The notes below the pieces were generated by a model. It saw only the letters and a program-made list of their open reading frames with translations, did no database searches and was not told the origin of the DNA. The position numbers were made by a program, and so were the translations under genes. Below are positions 24,915-37,400 of a stretch of DNA of 64,000 nucleotides, one piece after another. Source of the DNA: Urophycis tenuis (taxonomy: Eukaryota > Chordata > Actinopteri > Gadiformes > Phycidae). Numbering within the stretch: position 1 is the stretch's first letter; each line of letters opens with the position of its first letter. The stretch spans positions 7,049,879 through 7,113,878 of the forward strand of contig JAXIVH010000020.1 of NCBI GenBank assembly GCA_036785325.1, given 5' to 3'.

Positions 24915-27253
24915 TGAATTGGAAAGTTGAAGGTATGTTTTTAGCTGCTGGGTAGACTTCAGTGAACCTGACGCAGTTTTGTCTGTGAGCAACCAAATTG
25001 CTCGGGGATGGGCTCATTTTAAGCGGGGAAATCTAAGGTTCCCAACGGCGTATGGCAAGACTATATTGAGTCATGGGTCGTTGAAATACTAAGCTAATTA
25101 ATTTCTGTTCTTTATTGAAAGATTGATCTTAATTGAAACGTTGAAGGTATGTTTTTAGCTGCTGGGTAGACTTCAGTCAACCTGACGCAGTTTTGTCTGT
25201 GAGCAAGCAGACTGCTCGCGGATGGGCTCATTTTAAGCGGGGAAATCTAAGCTTTCCAACGGCGTATGGCAAGACTATATTGACTCATTGGTCGTTGAAA
25301 TACTAAGCTAATTAATTTGTGATCTGTAAGGAAAGACTGATGTTAATTGAAACGTTGAAGGTATGTTTTTAGCTGCTGGGTAGACTTCAGTCAACCTGAC
25401 ACAGTTTTGTCTCTGAGCAACCAAATTGCTTGGGGATGGGCTCATTATAAGCGGGGAAATCTAAGCTTTTCAACGGCGTATGGCAAGACTATATTCACCA
25501 AAGGGCCTTTGAAATACTAAGCTAATTAATTTGTGTTCTGTAAGGAAAGATTGATGTTAATTGAAACGTTAAAGGTATGTTTTTAGCTGCTGGGTAGACT
25601 TCATTCAACCTGACGCAGTTTAGTCTGTGATCAACCAGACTGCTCGCGGATGGGCTCATTTTAAGCGGGGAAATCTAAGCTTTCCAACGGCCTATGGCAA
25701 GACTATATTGACTCATGGGTCATTGAAATACTAAGCTAATTAATTTGTGTTCTGTAAGGAAAGATTGATGTTAATTGAAACGTTGAAGGTATGTTTTTAG
25801 CTGCTGGGTAGACTTCAGTCAACCTGACGCAGTTTAGTCTGTGATCAACCAGACTGCTCGCGGATGGGCTCATTTTAAGCGGGGAAATCTAAGCTTTCCA
25901 ACGGCGTATGGAAAGACTATATTGACTCATGGGCCGTTGAAATACTAAGCTAATTAATTTGTGTTCTGTAAGGAAAGATTGATGTTAATTGAAACGTTGA
26001 ACGTATGTCTTTAGCTGCTGTGTAGACTTCAGTCAACCTGACGCAGATTTGTCTGTGAGCAACCAAATTGCTCGGGGATGGGCTCATTATAAGCGGGGAA
26101 ATCTAAGCTTTCCAACGGCGTATGGCAAGACTATATTCACCAAAGGGCCGTTGAAATACTAAGCTAATTAATTTGTGTTCTGTAAGGAAAGATTGATGTT
26201 AATTGAAACGTTAAAGGTATGTTTTTAGCTGCTGGGTAGACTTCATTCAACCTGACGCAGTTTAGTCTGTGATCAACCAGACTGCTCGCGGATGGGCTCA
26301 TTTTAAGCGGGGAAATCTAAGCTTTCCAACGGCGTATGGCAAGACTATATTGACTCATGGGTCGTTGAAATACTAAGCTAATTAATTTGTGTTCTGTAAG
26401 GAAAGATTGATGTTAATTGAAACGTTGAAGGTATGTTTTTAGCTGCTGGGTAGACTTCACTCAACCTGACACAGTTTTGTCTGTGAGCAACCAAATTGCT
26501 CAGGGATGGGCTCATTATAAGCGGGGAAATCTAAGCTTTCCAACGGCGTATGGCAAGACTTTATTCACCAAAGGATCGTTGAAATACTAAGCTAATTAAT
26601 TTGTGTTCTGTAAGGAAAGATTGATGTTAATTGAAACGTTGAAGGTATGTTTTTAGCTGCTGGGTAGATTTCAGTCAACCTGACGCAGTTTAGTCTGTGA
26701 TCAACCAGACTGCTGGCGGATGGGCTCATTTTAAGCAGGGAAATCTAAGCTTTTCAACGGCGTATGGTAAGACTATATTCACCAAAGGGCCGTTGAAATA
26801 CTAAGCTAATTAATTTGTGTTCTGTAAGGAAAGATTGATGTTAATTGAAACGTTAAAGGTATGTTTTTGGCTGCTGGGTAGACTTCATTCAACCTGACGC
26901 AGTTTAGTCTGTGATCAACCAGACTGCTCGCGGATGGGCTCATTTTAAGCGGGGAAATCTAAGCTTTCCAACGGCGTATGGCAAGACTATATTCACTAAA
27001 GGGTCGTTGAAATACTAAGCTAATTCATTTGTGTTCTGTAAGGAAAGATTGATGTTAATTGAAACGTTGAAGGTATGTCTTTAGCTGCTGTGTAGACTTC
27101 AGTCAACCTGACGCAGATTTGTCTGTGAGCAACCAAATTGCTCGGAGATTGGCTCATTTTAAACGGGGAAATCTAAGCTTTCCAACGACGTATGGCATGA
27201 CTATATTTGCCCATGGGTCGTCGAAATAATAAGCTGATTCATGTGTGTTCTGT
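24915..27253 (+). repeat. Satellite block 2 (11 monomers)
   Basis: 2339 bp, equal to 11 x 214 - 15. It opens with the right-flank monomer class (GAATTGGAAAG, CAGTGAACC, AAGGTTCCC, TTGAGTCATGGG, CTGTTCTTTATTG) and closes with the left-flank class (TATGTCTTTAGCTGCTGTG, TTAAACGGGG, CAACGACGTATGGCATGAC, TTTGCCCATGGGTCGTCG). Its opening monomers and several later ones repeat in blocks 3 and 7. Confidence 0.96.
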
Positions 27254-27440
27254 TGGCTGTGGAAAGAAAATAGCACACAAGTCATACCAAGTCACCTTTA
27301 TTTTTCAGTGATAAACATTAATAAATAAACAGTATGGACATTGTATAAACAGTTGTATAAAAAGTGTAAACGGTATGAACAATGTTCTTATAAAAGATAT
27401 CAATATCAATACTGATCACGTGTGTATTTTATATTTCCAG

Positions 27441-27944
27441 GTTATTTGTTGATGAGCCAGAGCCTGTGACTCCCACCAACCGGCCCGTTCAGCCCACTGC
27501 GTTGTCGTCCTCCACCCGGCCGAAGCCTCCTGCGCCCACCCGCCTCCAGCCGAGGCCTCCTGCTGCATCAGCCTGTGGCCCGCCCGCCCCCTGTGTCGGC
27601 AGCACCCATACCGCTGGTCCTCCCCGCACAGCCACAGGCCCCCTCCGTCCTGCTTCGTGGGCCATCCTGCAGCTGTCTCTGCAGTCATCGTGTGTCAAAA
27701 CCATTCAAACTTGTATATGGTAACATTTCAAAATGACACCAGCATAAATGAGGACCTTGCAATAGGTTGTGTGTTACAGGACCCCCCTGGCATATGGCTG
27801 TATGTCTCTGTGAAGGTGGTTGTGAAGAACTGCATCCGGCTGAACAAGTACAAGTGCCGGCGAGGCAGCAACTCTCTCGAGGGGTTGCACGCCCACCTGG
27901 TTAACGCCATCCCTTCACAGCGATATGGGATCATGCCGTTCCAA
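27441..27944 (+). pseudogene. Exon-like segment, copy 2 (DUF6729-like fragment, frames disagree)
   Basis: Bordered by a 3' splice-site-like TATATTTCCAG, with a possible branch point TACTGAT about 27 bp upstream, and by a donor CAA/GTAAGT. In the frame starting at the second base the first half encodes a Pro-rich linker (VDEPEPVTPTNRPVQPT, then RPKPPAPTRLQPRPP) until a TAA at 27721. The second half is open in a different frame, which includes DLAIGCVLQDPPG and KCRRGSNSLEGLHAHL and reaches the donor. That second frame has stops close to the acceptor. Either a frameshift or a lost internal intron separates the halves (a CTGTCTCTGCAG acceptor-like site lies at the changeover). The resemblance to DUF6729-type proteins is from memory. 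Variants: Q, TGG (W), CGA, TAT (Y). Confidence 0.45.
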
Positions 27945-27954
27945 GTAAGTGATT

Positions 27955-27957
<3 letters not shown>

Positions 27958-28026
<69 letters not shown>

Positions 28027-28078
28027 TATATACACACACACACACACACTTATATATACACACACATATATATATATA
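27958..28078 (+). repeat. CA/CG/TA microsatellite, copy 2
   Basis: About 121 bp, uninterrupted (CA)n followed by (CG)n and TA/CA runs. It is 4 bp shorter than copy 1. Confidence 0.95.
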
Positions 28079-28260
28079 CTTAAACATAGCTGACCCTTTT
28101 TTTCCCCCTTCTCGGGGATTATGCTCCCAGTTTTGATCTCGGACGTCTGGTCACTTATAGCATATAATAATATTCTATTACTGTTAAGCCAACTATGAAT
28201 AATAAAACAGGCCAAAACATGTGTCCTTTATCATAGCTACACGTGTTACAAATAAACGCG

Positions 28261-30385
28261 TGAATTGGAAAGTTGAAGGTATGTTTTTAGCTGCTGGGTA
28301 GACTTCAGTGAACCTGACGCAGTTTTGTCTGTGAGCAACCAAATTGCTCGGGGATGGGCTCATTTTAAGCGGGGAAATCTAAGGTTCCCAACGGCGTATG
28401 GCAAGACTATATTGAGTCATGGGTCGTTGAAATACTAAGCTAATTAATTTCTGTTCTTTATTGAAAGATTGATCTTAATTGAAACGTTGAAGGTATGTTT
28501 TTAGCTGCTGGGTAGACTTCAGTCAACCTGACGCAGTTTTGTCTGTGAGCAAGCAGACTGCTCGCGGATGGGCTCATTTTAAGCGGGGAAATCTAAGCTT
28601 TCCAACGGCGTATGGCAAGACTATATTGACTCATTGGTCGTTGAAATACTAAGCTAATTAATTTGTGATCTGTAAGGAAAGACTGATGTTAATTGAAACG
28701 TTGAAGGTATGTTTTTAGCTGCTGGGTAGACTTCAGTCAACCTGACACAGTTTTGTCTCTGAGCAACCAAATTGCTTGGGGATGGGCTCATTATAAGCGG
28801 GGAAATCTAAGCTTTTCAACGGCGTATGGCAAGACTATATTCACCAAAGGGCCTTTGAAATACTAAGCTAATTAATTTGTGTTCTGTAAGGAAAGATTGA
28901 TGTTAATTGAAACGTTAAAGGTATGTTTTTAGCTGCTGGGTAGACTTCATTCAACCTGACGCAGTTTAGTCTGTGATCAACCAGACTGCTCGCGGATGGG
29001 CTCATTTTAAGCGGGGAAATCTAAGCTTTCCAACGGCGTATGGCAAGACTATATTGACTCATGGGTCGTTGAAATACTAAGCTAATTAATTTGTGTTCTG
29101 TAAGGAAAGATTGATGTTAATTGAAACGTTGAAGGTATGTTTTTAGCTGCTGGGTAGACTTCACTCAACCTGACACAGTTTTGTCTGTGAGCAACCAAAT
29201 TGCTCGGGGATGGGCTCATTATAAGCGGGGAAATCTAAGCTTTCCAACGGCGTATGGCAAGACTATATTCACCAAAGGGTCGTTGAAATACTAAGCTAAT
29301 TAATTTGTGTTCTGTAAGGAAAGATTGATGTTAATTGAAACGTTGAAGGTATGTTTTTAGCTGCTGGGTAGATTTCAGTCAACCTGACGCAGTTTAGTCT
29401 GTGATCAACCAGACTGCTGGCGGATGGGCTCATTTTAAGCAGGGAAATCTAAGCTTTTCAACGGCGTATGGTAAGACTATATTCACCAAAGGGCCGTTGA
29501 AATACTAAGCTAATTAATTTGTGTTCTGTAAGGAAAGATTGATGTTAATTGAAACGTTAAAGGTATGTTTTTGGCTGCTGGGTAGACTTCATTCAACCTG
29601 ACGCAGTTTAGTCTGTGATCAACCAGACTGCTCGCTGATGGGCTCATTTTAAGCGGGAAAATCTAAGCTTTCCAACGGCGTATGGCAAGACTATATTGAC
29701 TCATGGGTCGTTGAAATACTAAGCTAATTAATTTTTGTTCTGTAAGGAAAGATTGATGTTAATTGAAACGTTGAAGGTATGTTTTTAGCTGCTGGGTAGA
29801 CTTCAGTCAACCTGACGCAGTTTAGTCTGTGAGCAACCAAATTGCTCGGGGATGGGCTCATTATAAGCGGGGAAATCTAAGCTTTCCAACGGCGTATGGC
29901 AAGACTATATTCACCAAAGGGTCGTTGAAATACTAAGCTAATTAATTTGTGTTCTGTAAGGAAAGATTGATGTTAATTGAAACGTTGAAGGTATGTTTTT
30001 AGCTGCTGGGTAGACTTCAGTCAACCTGACGCAGTTTAGTCTGTGATCAACCAGACTGCTCGCGGATGGGCTCATTTTAAGCGGGGAAATCTAAGCTTTC
30101 CAACGGCGTATGGCAAGTCTATATTCACTAAAGGGTCGTTGAAATACTAAGCTAATTCATTTGTGTTCTGTAAGGAAAGATTGATGTTAATTGAAACGTT
30201 GAAGGTATGTCTTTAGCTGCTGTGTAGACTTCAGTCAACCTGACGCAGATTTGTCTGTGAGCAACCAAATTGCTCGGAGATGGGCTCATTTTAAACGGGG
30301 AAATCTAAGCTTTCCAACGACGTATGGCATGACTATATTTGCCCATGGGTCGTCGAAATAATAAGCTGATTCATGTGTGTTCTGT
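28261..30385 (+). repeat. Satellite block 3 (10 monomers)
   Basis: 2125 bp, equal to 10 x 214 - 15. The first monomers match block 2 closely, including CAGTGAACC, AAGGTTCCC and the GACTGATGTTAATTG variant. The block is one monomer shorter, so the two differ by a whole-monomer gain or loss as well as point variants. Confidence 0.96.
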
Positions 30386-30572
30386 TGGCTGTGGAAAGAA
30401 AATAGCACACAAGTCATACCAAGTCACCTTTATTTTTCAGTGATAAACATTAATAAATAAACAGTATGGACATTGTATAAACAGTTGTATAAAAAGTGTA
30501 AACGGTATGAACAGTGTTCTTATAAAAGATATCAATATCAATACTGATCACGTGTGTATTTTATATTTCCAG

Positions 30573-31076
30573 GTTATTTGTTGATGAGCCAGAGCCTGTG
30601 ACTCCCACCAACCGGCCCGTTCAGCCCACTGCGTTGTCGTCCTCCACCCGGCCGAAGCCTCCTGCGCCCACCCGCCTCCAGCCGAGGCCTCCTGCTGCGT
30701 CAGCCTGTGGCCCGCCCGCCCCCTGTGTCGGCAGCACCCATACCGCTGGTCCTCCCCGCACAGCCACAGGCCCCCTCCGTCCTGCTTCGTGGGCCATCCT
30801 GCAGCTGTCTCTGCAGTCATCGTGTGTCAAAACCATTCAAACTTGTATATGGTAACATTTCAAAATGACACCAGCATAAATGAGGACCTTGCAATAGGTT
30901 GTGTGTTACATGACCCCCCTGGCATACAGCTGTATGTCTCTGTGAAGGTGGTTGTGAAGAACTGCATCCGGCTGAACAAGTACAAGTGCCGGTGAGGCAG
31001 CAACTCTCTCGAGGGGTTGCACGCCCACCTGGTTAACGCCGTCCCTTCACAGCGATGTGGGATCATGCCGTTCCAA
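30573..31076 (+). pseudogene. Exon-like segment, copy 3, with TGA
   Basis: 504 bp with both splice-like borders intact. The second frame is cut by TGA at 30993-30995, where other copies have CGA (a CpG transition), 10 residues before the end of the conserved EGLHAHL motif. Variants: CAT (H), CAG (Q), GCCGTCC, TGT (C). This haplotype is shared with copies 8, 9 and 11. Confidence 0.5.
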
Positions 31077-31089
31077 GTAAGTGATTAAA

Positions 31090-31165
<76 letters not shown>

Positions 31166-31220
31166 GCGCATATATACACACACACACACACTTATATATA
31201 CACACACATATATATATATA
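31090..31220 (+). repeat. CA/CG/TA microsatellite, copy 3
   Basis: About 131 bp, the longest copy. One CAAACA interruption near 31117 and a short (CG) tract of about 3-4 repeats. Confidence 0.95.
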
Positions 31221-31403
31221 CTTAAACATAGCTGACCCTTTTTTTCCCCCTTCTCGGGGATTATGCTCCCAGTTTTGATCTCGGACGTCTGGTCACTTAT
31301 AGCATATAATAATATTCTATTACTGTTAAGCCAACTATGAATAATAAAACAGGCCAAAACATGTGTCCTTTATCATAGCTACACGTATTACAAAAAAAAC
31401 GCG

Positions 31404-34400
31404 TGAATTGAAAAGTTGAAGGTATGTTTTTAGCTGCTGGGTAGACTTCAGTCAACCTGACGCAGTTTTGTCTGTGAGCAACCAAATTGCTCGGGGATGG
31501 GCTCATTTTAAGCGGGGAAATCTAAGGTTCCCAACGGCGTATGGCAAGATTATATTGAATCATGGGTCGTTGAAATACTAAGCTAATTAATTTCTGTTCT
31601 TTATTGAAAGATTGATCTTAATTGAAACGTTGAAGGTATGTTTTTAGCTGCTGGGTAGACTTCAGTCAACCTGACGCAGTTTTGTCTGTGAGCAACCAGA
31701 CTGCTCGCGGATGGGCTCATTTTAAGCGGGGAAATCTAAGCTTTCCAACGGCGTATGGCAAGACTATATTGACTCATTGGTCGTTGAAATACTAAGCTAA
31801 TTAATTTGTGATCTGTAAGGAAAGATTGATGTTAATTGAAACGTTGAAGGTATGTTTTTAGCTGCTGGGTAGACTTCAGTCAACCTGACACAGTTTTGTC
31901 TCTGAGCAACCAAATTGCTTGGGGATGGGCTCATTTTAAGCGGGGAAATCTAAGCTTTCCAACGGCGTATGGCAAGACTATATTGACTCATGGGTCGTTG
32001 AAATACTAAGCTAATTAATTTGTGTTCTGTAAGGAAAGATTGATGTTAATTGAAACGTTGAAGGTATGTTTTTAGCTGCTGGGTAGACTTCACTCAACCT
32101 GACACAGTTTTGTCTGTGATCAACCAGACTGCTGGCGGATGGGCTCATTTTAAGCAGGGAAATCTAAGCTTTTCAACGGCGTATGGTAAGACTATATTCA
32201 CCAAAGGGCCGTTGAAATACTAAGCTAATTAATTTGTGTTCTGTAAGGAAAGATTGATGTTAATTGAAACGTTAAAGGTATGTTTTTGGCTGCTGGGTAG
32301 ACTTCATTCAACCTGACGCAGTTTAGTCTGTGATCAACCAGACTGCTCGCGGATGGGCTCATTTTAAGCGGGGAAATCTAAGCTTTCCAACGGCGTATGG
32401 CAAGACTATATTGACTCATGGGTCGTTGAAATACTAAGCTAATTAATTTGTGTTCTGTAAGGAAAGATTGATGTTAATTGAAACGTTGAAGGTATGTTTT
32501 TAGCTGCTGGGTAGACTTCACTCAACCTGACACAGTTTTGTCTGTGAGCAACCAAATTGCTCGGGGATGGGCTCATTATAAGCGGGGAAATCTAAGCTTT
32601 CCAACGGCGTATGGCAAGACTATATTCACCAAAGGGTCGTTGAAATACTAAGCTAATTAATTTGTGTTCTGTAAGGAAAGATTGATGTTAATTGAAACGT
32701 TTAAGGTATGTTTTTAGCTGCTGGGTAGACTTCAGTCAACCTGACGCAGTTTAGTCTGTGATCAACCAGGCTGCTGGCGGATGGGCTCATCTTAAGCAGG
32801 GAAATCTAAGCTTTTCAACGGCGTATGGTAAGACTATATTCACCAAAGGGCCGTTGAAATACTAAGCTAATTAATTTGTGTTCTGTAAGGAAAGATTGAT
32901 GTTAATTGAAACGTTGAAGGTATGTTTTTGGCTGCTGGGTAGACTTCAGTCAACCTGACGCAGTTTAGTCTGTGATCAACCAAATTGCTCGCGGATGGGC
33001 TCATTTTAAGCGGGGAAATCTAAGCTTTCCAACGGCGTATGGCAAGACTATATTGACTCATGGGTCATTGAAATACTAAGCTAATTAATTAGTGTTCTGT
33101 AAGGAAAGATTGATGTTAATTGAAACGTTGAAGGTATGTTTTTAGCTGCTGGGTAGACTTCACTCAACCTGACACAGTTTTGTCTGTGAGCAACCAAATT
33201 GCTCGGGGATGGGCTCATTATAAGCGGGGAAATCTAAGCTTTCCAACGGCGTATGGCAAGACTATATTCACCAAAGGGTCGTTGAAATACTAAGCTAATT
33301 AATTTGTGTTCTGTAAGGAAAGATTGATGTTAATTGAAACGTTTAAGGTATGTTTTTAGCTGCTGGGTAGACTTCAGTCAACCTGACGCAGTTTAGTCTG
33401 TGATCAACCAGACTGCTGGCGGATGGGCTCATTTTAAGCAGGGAAATCTAAGCTTTTCAACGGCGTATGGTAAGACTATATTCACCAAAGGGCCGTTGAA
33501 ATACTAAGCTAATTAATTTGTGTTCTGTAAGGAAAGATTGATGTTAATTGAAACGTTGAAGGTATGTTTTTAGCTGCTGGGTAGACTTCAGTCAACCTGA
33601 CGCAGTTTAGTCTGTGATCAACCAGACTGCTCGCGGATGGGCTCATTTTAAGCGGGGAAATCTAAGGTTCCCAACGGCGTATGGCAAGACTATATTGAGT
33701 CATGGGTCGTTGAAATACTAAGCTAATTAATTTCTGTTCTTTATTGAAAGATTGATCTTAATTGAAACGTTGAAGGTATGTTTTTAGCTGCTGGGTAGAC
33801 TTCAGTCAACCTGACGCAGTTTTGTCTCTGAGCAAGCAGACTGCTCGCGGATGGGCTCATTTTAAGCGGGGAAATCTAAGCTTTCCAACGGCGTATGGCA
33901 AGACTATATTGACTCATTGGTCGTTGAAATACTAAGCTAATTAATTTGTGATCTGTAAGGAAAGATTGATGTTAATTGAAACGTTGAAGGTATGTTTTTA
34001 GCTGCTGGGTAGACTTCAGTCAACCTGACACAGTTTTGTCTCTGAGCAACCAAATTGCTTGGGGATGGGCTCATTATAAGCGGGGAAATCTAAGCTTTTC
34101 AACGGCTTATGGCAAGACTATATTCACCAAAGGGCGTTTGAAATACTAAGCTAATTAATTTGTGTTCTGTAAGGAAAGATTGATGTTAATTGAAACGTTA
34201 AAGGTATGTTTTTAGCTGCTGGGTAGACTTCATTCAACCTGACGCAGTTTAGTCTGTGATCAACCAGACTGCTCGCGGATGGGCTCATTTTAAGCGGGGA
34301 AATCTAAGCTTTCCAACGGCCTATGGCAAGACTATATTGACTCATGGGTCATTGAAATACTAAGCTAATTAATTTGTGTTCTGTAAGGAAAGATTGATGT

Positions 34401-37400
34401 TAATTGAAACGTTGAAGGTATGTTTTTAGCTGCTGGGTAGACTTCAGTCAACCTGACGCAGTTTAGTCTGTGATCAACCAGACTGCTCGCGGATGGGCTC
34501 ATTTTAAGCGGGGAAATCTAAGCTTTTCAACGGCGTATGGCAAGACTATATTCACCAATGGCCCGTTGAAATACTAAGCTAATTAATTTGTGTTCTGTAA
34601 GGAAAGACTGATGTCAATTGAAACGTTAAAGGTATGTTTTTAGCTGCTGGGTAGACTTCATTCAACCTGACGCAGTTTAGTCTGTGATCAACCAGACTGC
34701 TCGCGGATGGGCTCATTTTAAGCGGGGAAATCTAAGCTTTCCAACGGCGTATGGAAAGACTATATTGACTCATGGGTCGTTGAAATACTAAGCTAATTAA
34801 TTTGTGTTCTGTAAGGAAAGATTGATGTTAATTGAAACGTTGAAGGTATGTTTTTAGCTGCTGGGTAGACTTCACTCAACCTGACACAGTTTTGTCTGTG
34901 AGCAACGAAATTGCTCGGGGATGGGCTCATTATAAGCGGGGAAATCTAAGCTTTCCAACGGCGTATGGCAAGACTATATTCACCAAAGGGTCGTTGAAAT
35001 ACTAAGCTAATTAATTTGTGTTCTGTAAGGAAAGATTGATGTTAATTGAAACGTTTAAGGTATGTTTTTAGCTGCTGGGTAGACTTCAGTCAACCTGACG
35101 CAGTTTAGTCTGTGATCAACCAGACTGCTGGCGGATGGGCTCATTTTAAGCAGGGAAATCTAAGCTTTTCAACGGCGTATGGTAAGACTATATTCACCAA
35201 AGGGCCGTTGAAATACTAAGCTAATTAATTTGTGTTCTGTAAGGAAAGATTGATGTTAATTGAAACGTTAAAGGTATGTTTTTGGCTGCTGGGTAGACTT
35301 CATTCAACCTGACGCAGTTTAGTCTGTGATCAACCAGACTGCTCGCGGATGGGCTCATTTTAAGCGGGGAAATCTAAGCTTTCCAACGGCGTATGGCAAG
35401 ACTATATTGACTCATGGGTCGTTGAAATACTAAGCTAATTAATTTGTGTTCTGTAAGGAAAGATTGATGTTAATTGAAACGTTGAAGGTATGTTTTTAGC
35501 TGCTGGGTAGACTTCAGTCAACCTGACGCAGTTTAGTCTGTGAGCAACCAAATTGCTCGGGGATGGGCTCATTATAAGCGGGGAAATCTATGCTTTCCAA
35601 CGGCGTATGGCAAGACTATATTCACCAAAGGGTCGTTGAAATACTAAGCTAATTAATTTGTGTTCTGTAAGGAAAGATTGATGTTAATTGAAACGTTGAA
35701 GGTATGTTTTTAGCTGCTGGGTAGACTTCAGTCAACCTGACGCAGTTTAGTCTGTGATCAACCAGACTGCTCGCGGATGGGCTCATTTTAAGCGGGGAAA
35801 TCTAAGCTTTCCAACGGCGTATGGCAAGACTATATCGACTCATGGGTCGTTGAAATACTAAGCTAATTAATTTGTGTTCTGTAAGGAAAGATTGATGTTA
35901 ATTGAAACGTTGAAGGTATGTTTTTAGCTGCTGGGTAGACTTCAGTCAACCTGACGCAGTTTAGTCTGTGATCAACCAGACTGCTCGCGGATGGGCTCAT
36001 TTTAAGCGGGGAAATCTAAGCTTTCCAACGGCGTATGGCAAGACTATATTGACTCATGGGTCATTGAAATACTAAGCTAATTAATTTGTGTTCTGTAAGG
36101 AAAGATTGATGTTAATTGAAACGTTGAAGGTATGTTTTTAGCTGCTGGGTAGACTTCAGTCAACCTGACGCAGTTTAGTCTGTGATCAACCAGACTGCTC
36201 GCGGATGGGCTCATTTTAAGCGGGGAAATCTAAGCTTTCCAACAGCGTATGGCAAGACTATATTGACTCATGGGTCGTTGAAATACTAAGCTAATTAATT
36301 TGTGTTCTGTAAGGAAAGATTGATGTTAATTGAAACGTTGAAGGTATGTTTTTAGCTGCTGGGTAGACTTCATTCAACCTGACGCAGTTTAGTCTGTGAT
36401 CAACCAGACTGCTGGCGGATGGGCTCATTTTAAGCAGGGAAATCTAAGCTTTTCAACGGCGTATGGTAAGACTATATTCACCAAAGGGCCGTTGAAATAC
36501 TAAGCTAATTAATTTGTGTTCTGTAAGGAAAGATTGATGTTAATTGAAACGTTTAAGGTATGTTTTTAGCTGCTGGGTAGACTTCAGTCAACCTGACGCA
36601 GTTTAGTCTGTGATCAACCAGACTGCTGGCGGATGGGCTCATTTTAAGCAGGGAAATCTAAGCTTTTCAACGGCGTATGGTAAGACTATATTCACCAAAG
36701 GGCCGTTGAAATACTAAGCTAATTAATTTGTGTTCTGTAAGGAAAGATTGATGTTAATTGAAACGTTAAAGGTATGTTTTTGGCTGCTGGGTAGACTTCA
36801 TTCAACCTGACGCAGTTTAGTCTGTGATCAACCAGACTGCTCGCGGATGGGCTCATTTTAAGCGGGGAAATCTAAGCTTTCCAACGGCGTATGGCAAGAC
36901 TATATTGACTCATGGGTCGTTGAAATACTAAGCTAATTAATTTGTGTTCTGTAAGGAAAGATTGATGTTAATTGAAACGTTGAAGGTATGTTTTTAGCTG
37001 CTGGGTAGACTTCAGTCAACCTGACGCAGTTTAGTCTGTGAGCAACCAAATTGCTCGGGGATGGGCTCATTATAAGCGGGGAAATCTATGCTTTCCAACG
37101 GCGTATGGCAAGACTATATTCACCAAAGGGTCGTTGAAATACTAAGCTAATTAATTTGTGTTCTGTAAGGAAAGATTGATGTTAATTGAAACGTTGAAGG
37201 TATGTTTTTAGCTGCTGGGTAGACTTCAGTCAACCTGACGCAGTTTAGTCTGTGATCAACCAGACTGCTCGCGGATGGGCTCATTTTAAGCGGGGAAATC
37301 TAAGCTTTCCAACGGCGTATGGCAAGACTATATCGACTCATGGGTCGTTGAAATACTAAGCTAATTAATTTGTGTTCTGTAAGGAAAGATTGATGTTAAT

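Larger units (their letters stand above)
27254..28260 (+). repeat. Insert copy 2, full length
   Basis: 1007 bp in four parts: 187 bp AT-rich, intron-like, with repeated ATAAACAG-type words; the 504-bp exon-like segment; the microsatellite; and about 182 bp of AT-rich DNA with a T7C5 run. The left junction follows TGTGTTCTGT of the satellite and the right junction is ACGCG before TGAATTG. Compared with a plain monomer, 15 bp (AAGGAAAGATTGATG) are missing. No target-site duplication or terminal inverted repeat is visible. Because TGGCTGTGGAAAGA still partly aligns to the monomer, the left border is uncertain by about 15 bp. Confidence 0.93.
30386..31403 (+). repeat. Insert copy 3, full length
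   Basis: 1018 bp, the longest full copy because its microsatellite is longest. The right end reads CACGTATTACAAAAAAAACGCG. CACGTA instead of CACGTG is shared with copies 8 to 11. Confidence 0.93.

Noticed and set aside
27416..27688. 90-codon minus-strand frame in each full insert, repeated in all nine
   Set aside because: It is the antisense of the GC-rich exon-like part. It is open because the region is GC-rich and has no independent motif or start context.
27254..28260. Autonomous DNA transposon
   Set aside because: I see no terminal inverted repeats, no target-site duplication and no transposase-length frame. Identical junctions in all full copies point to passive spread.
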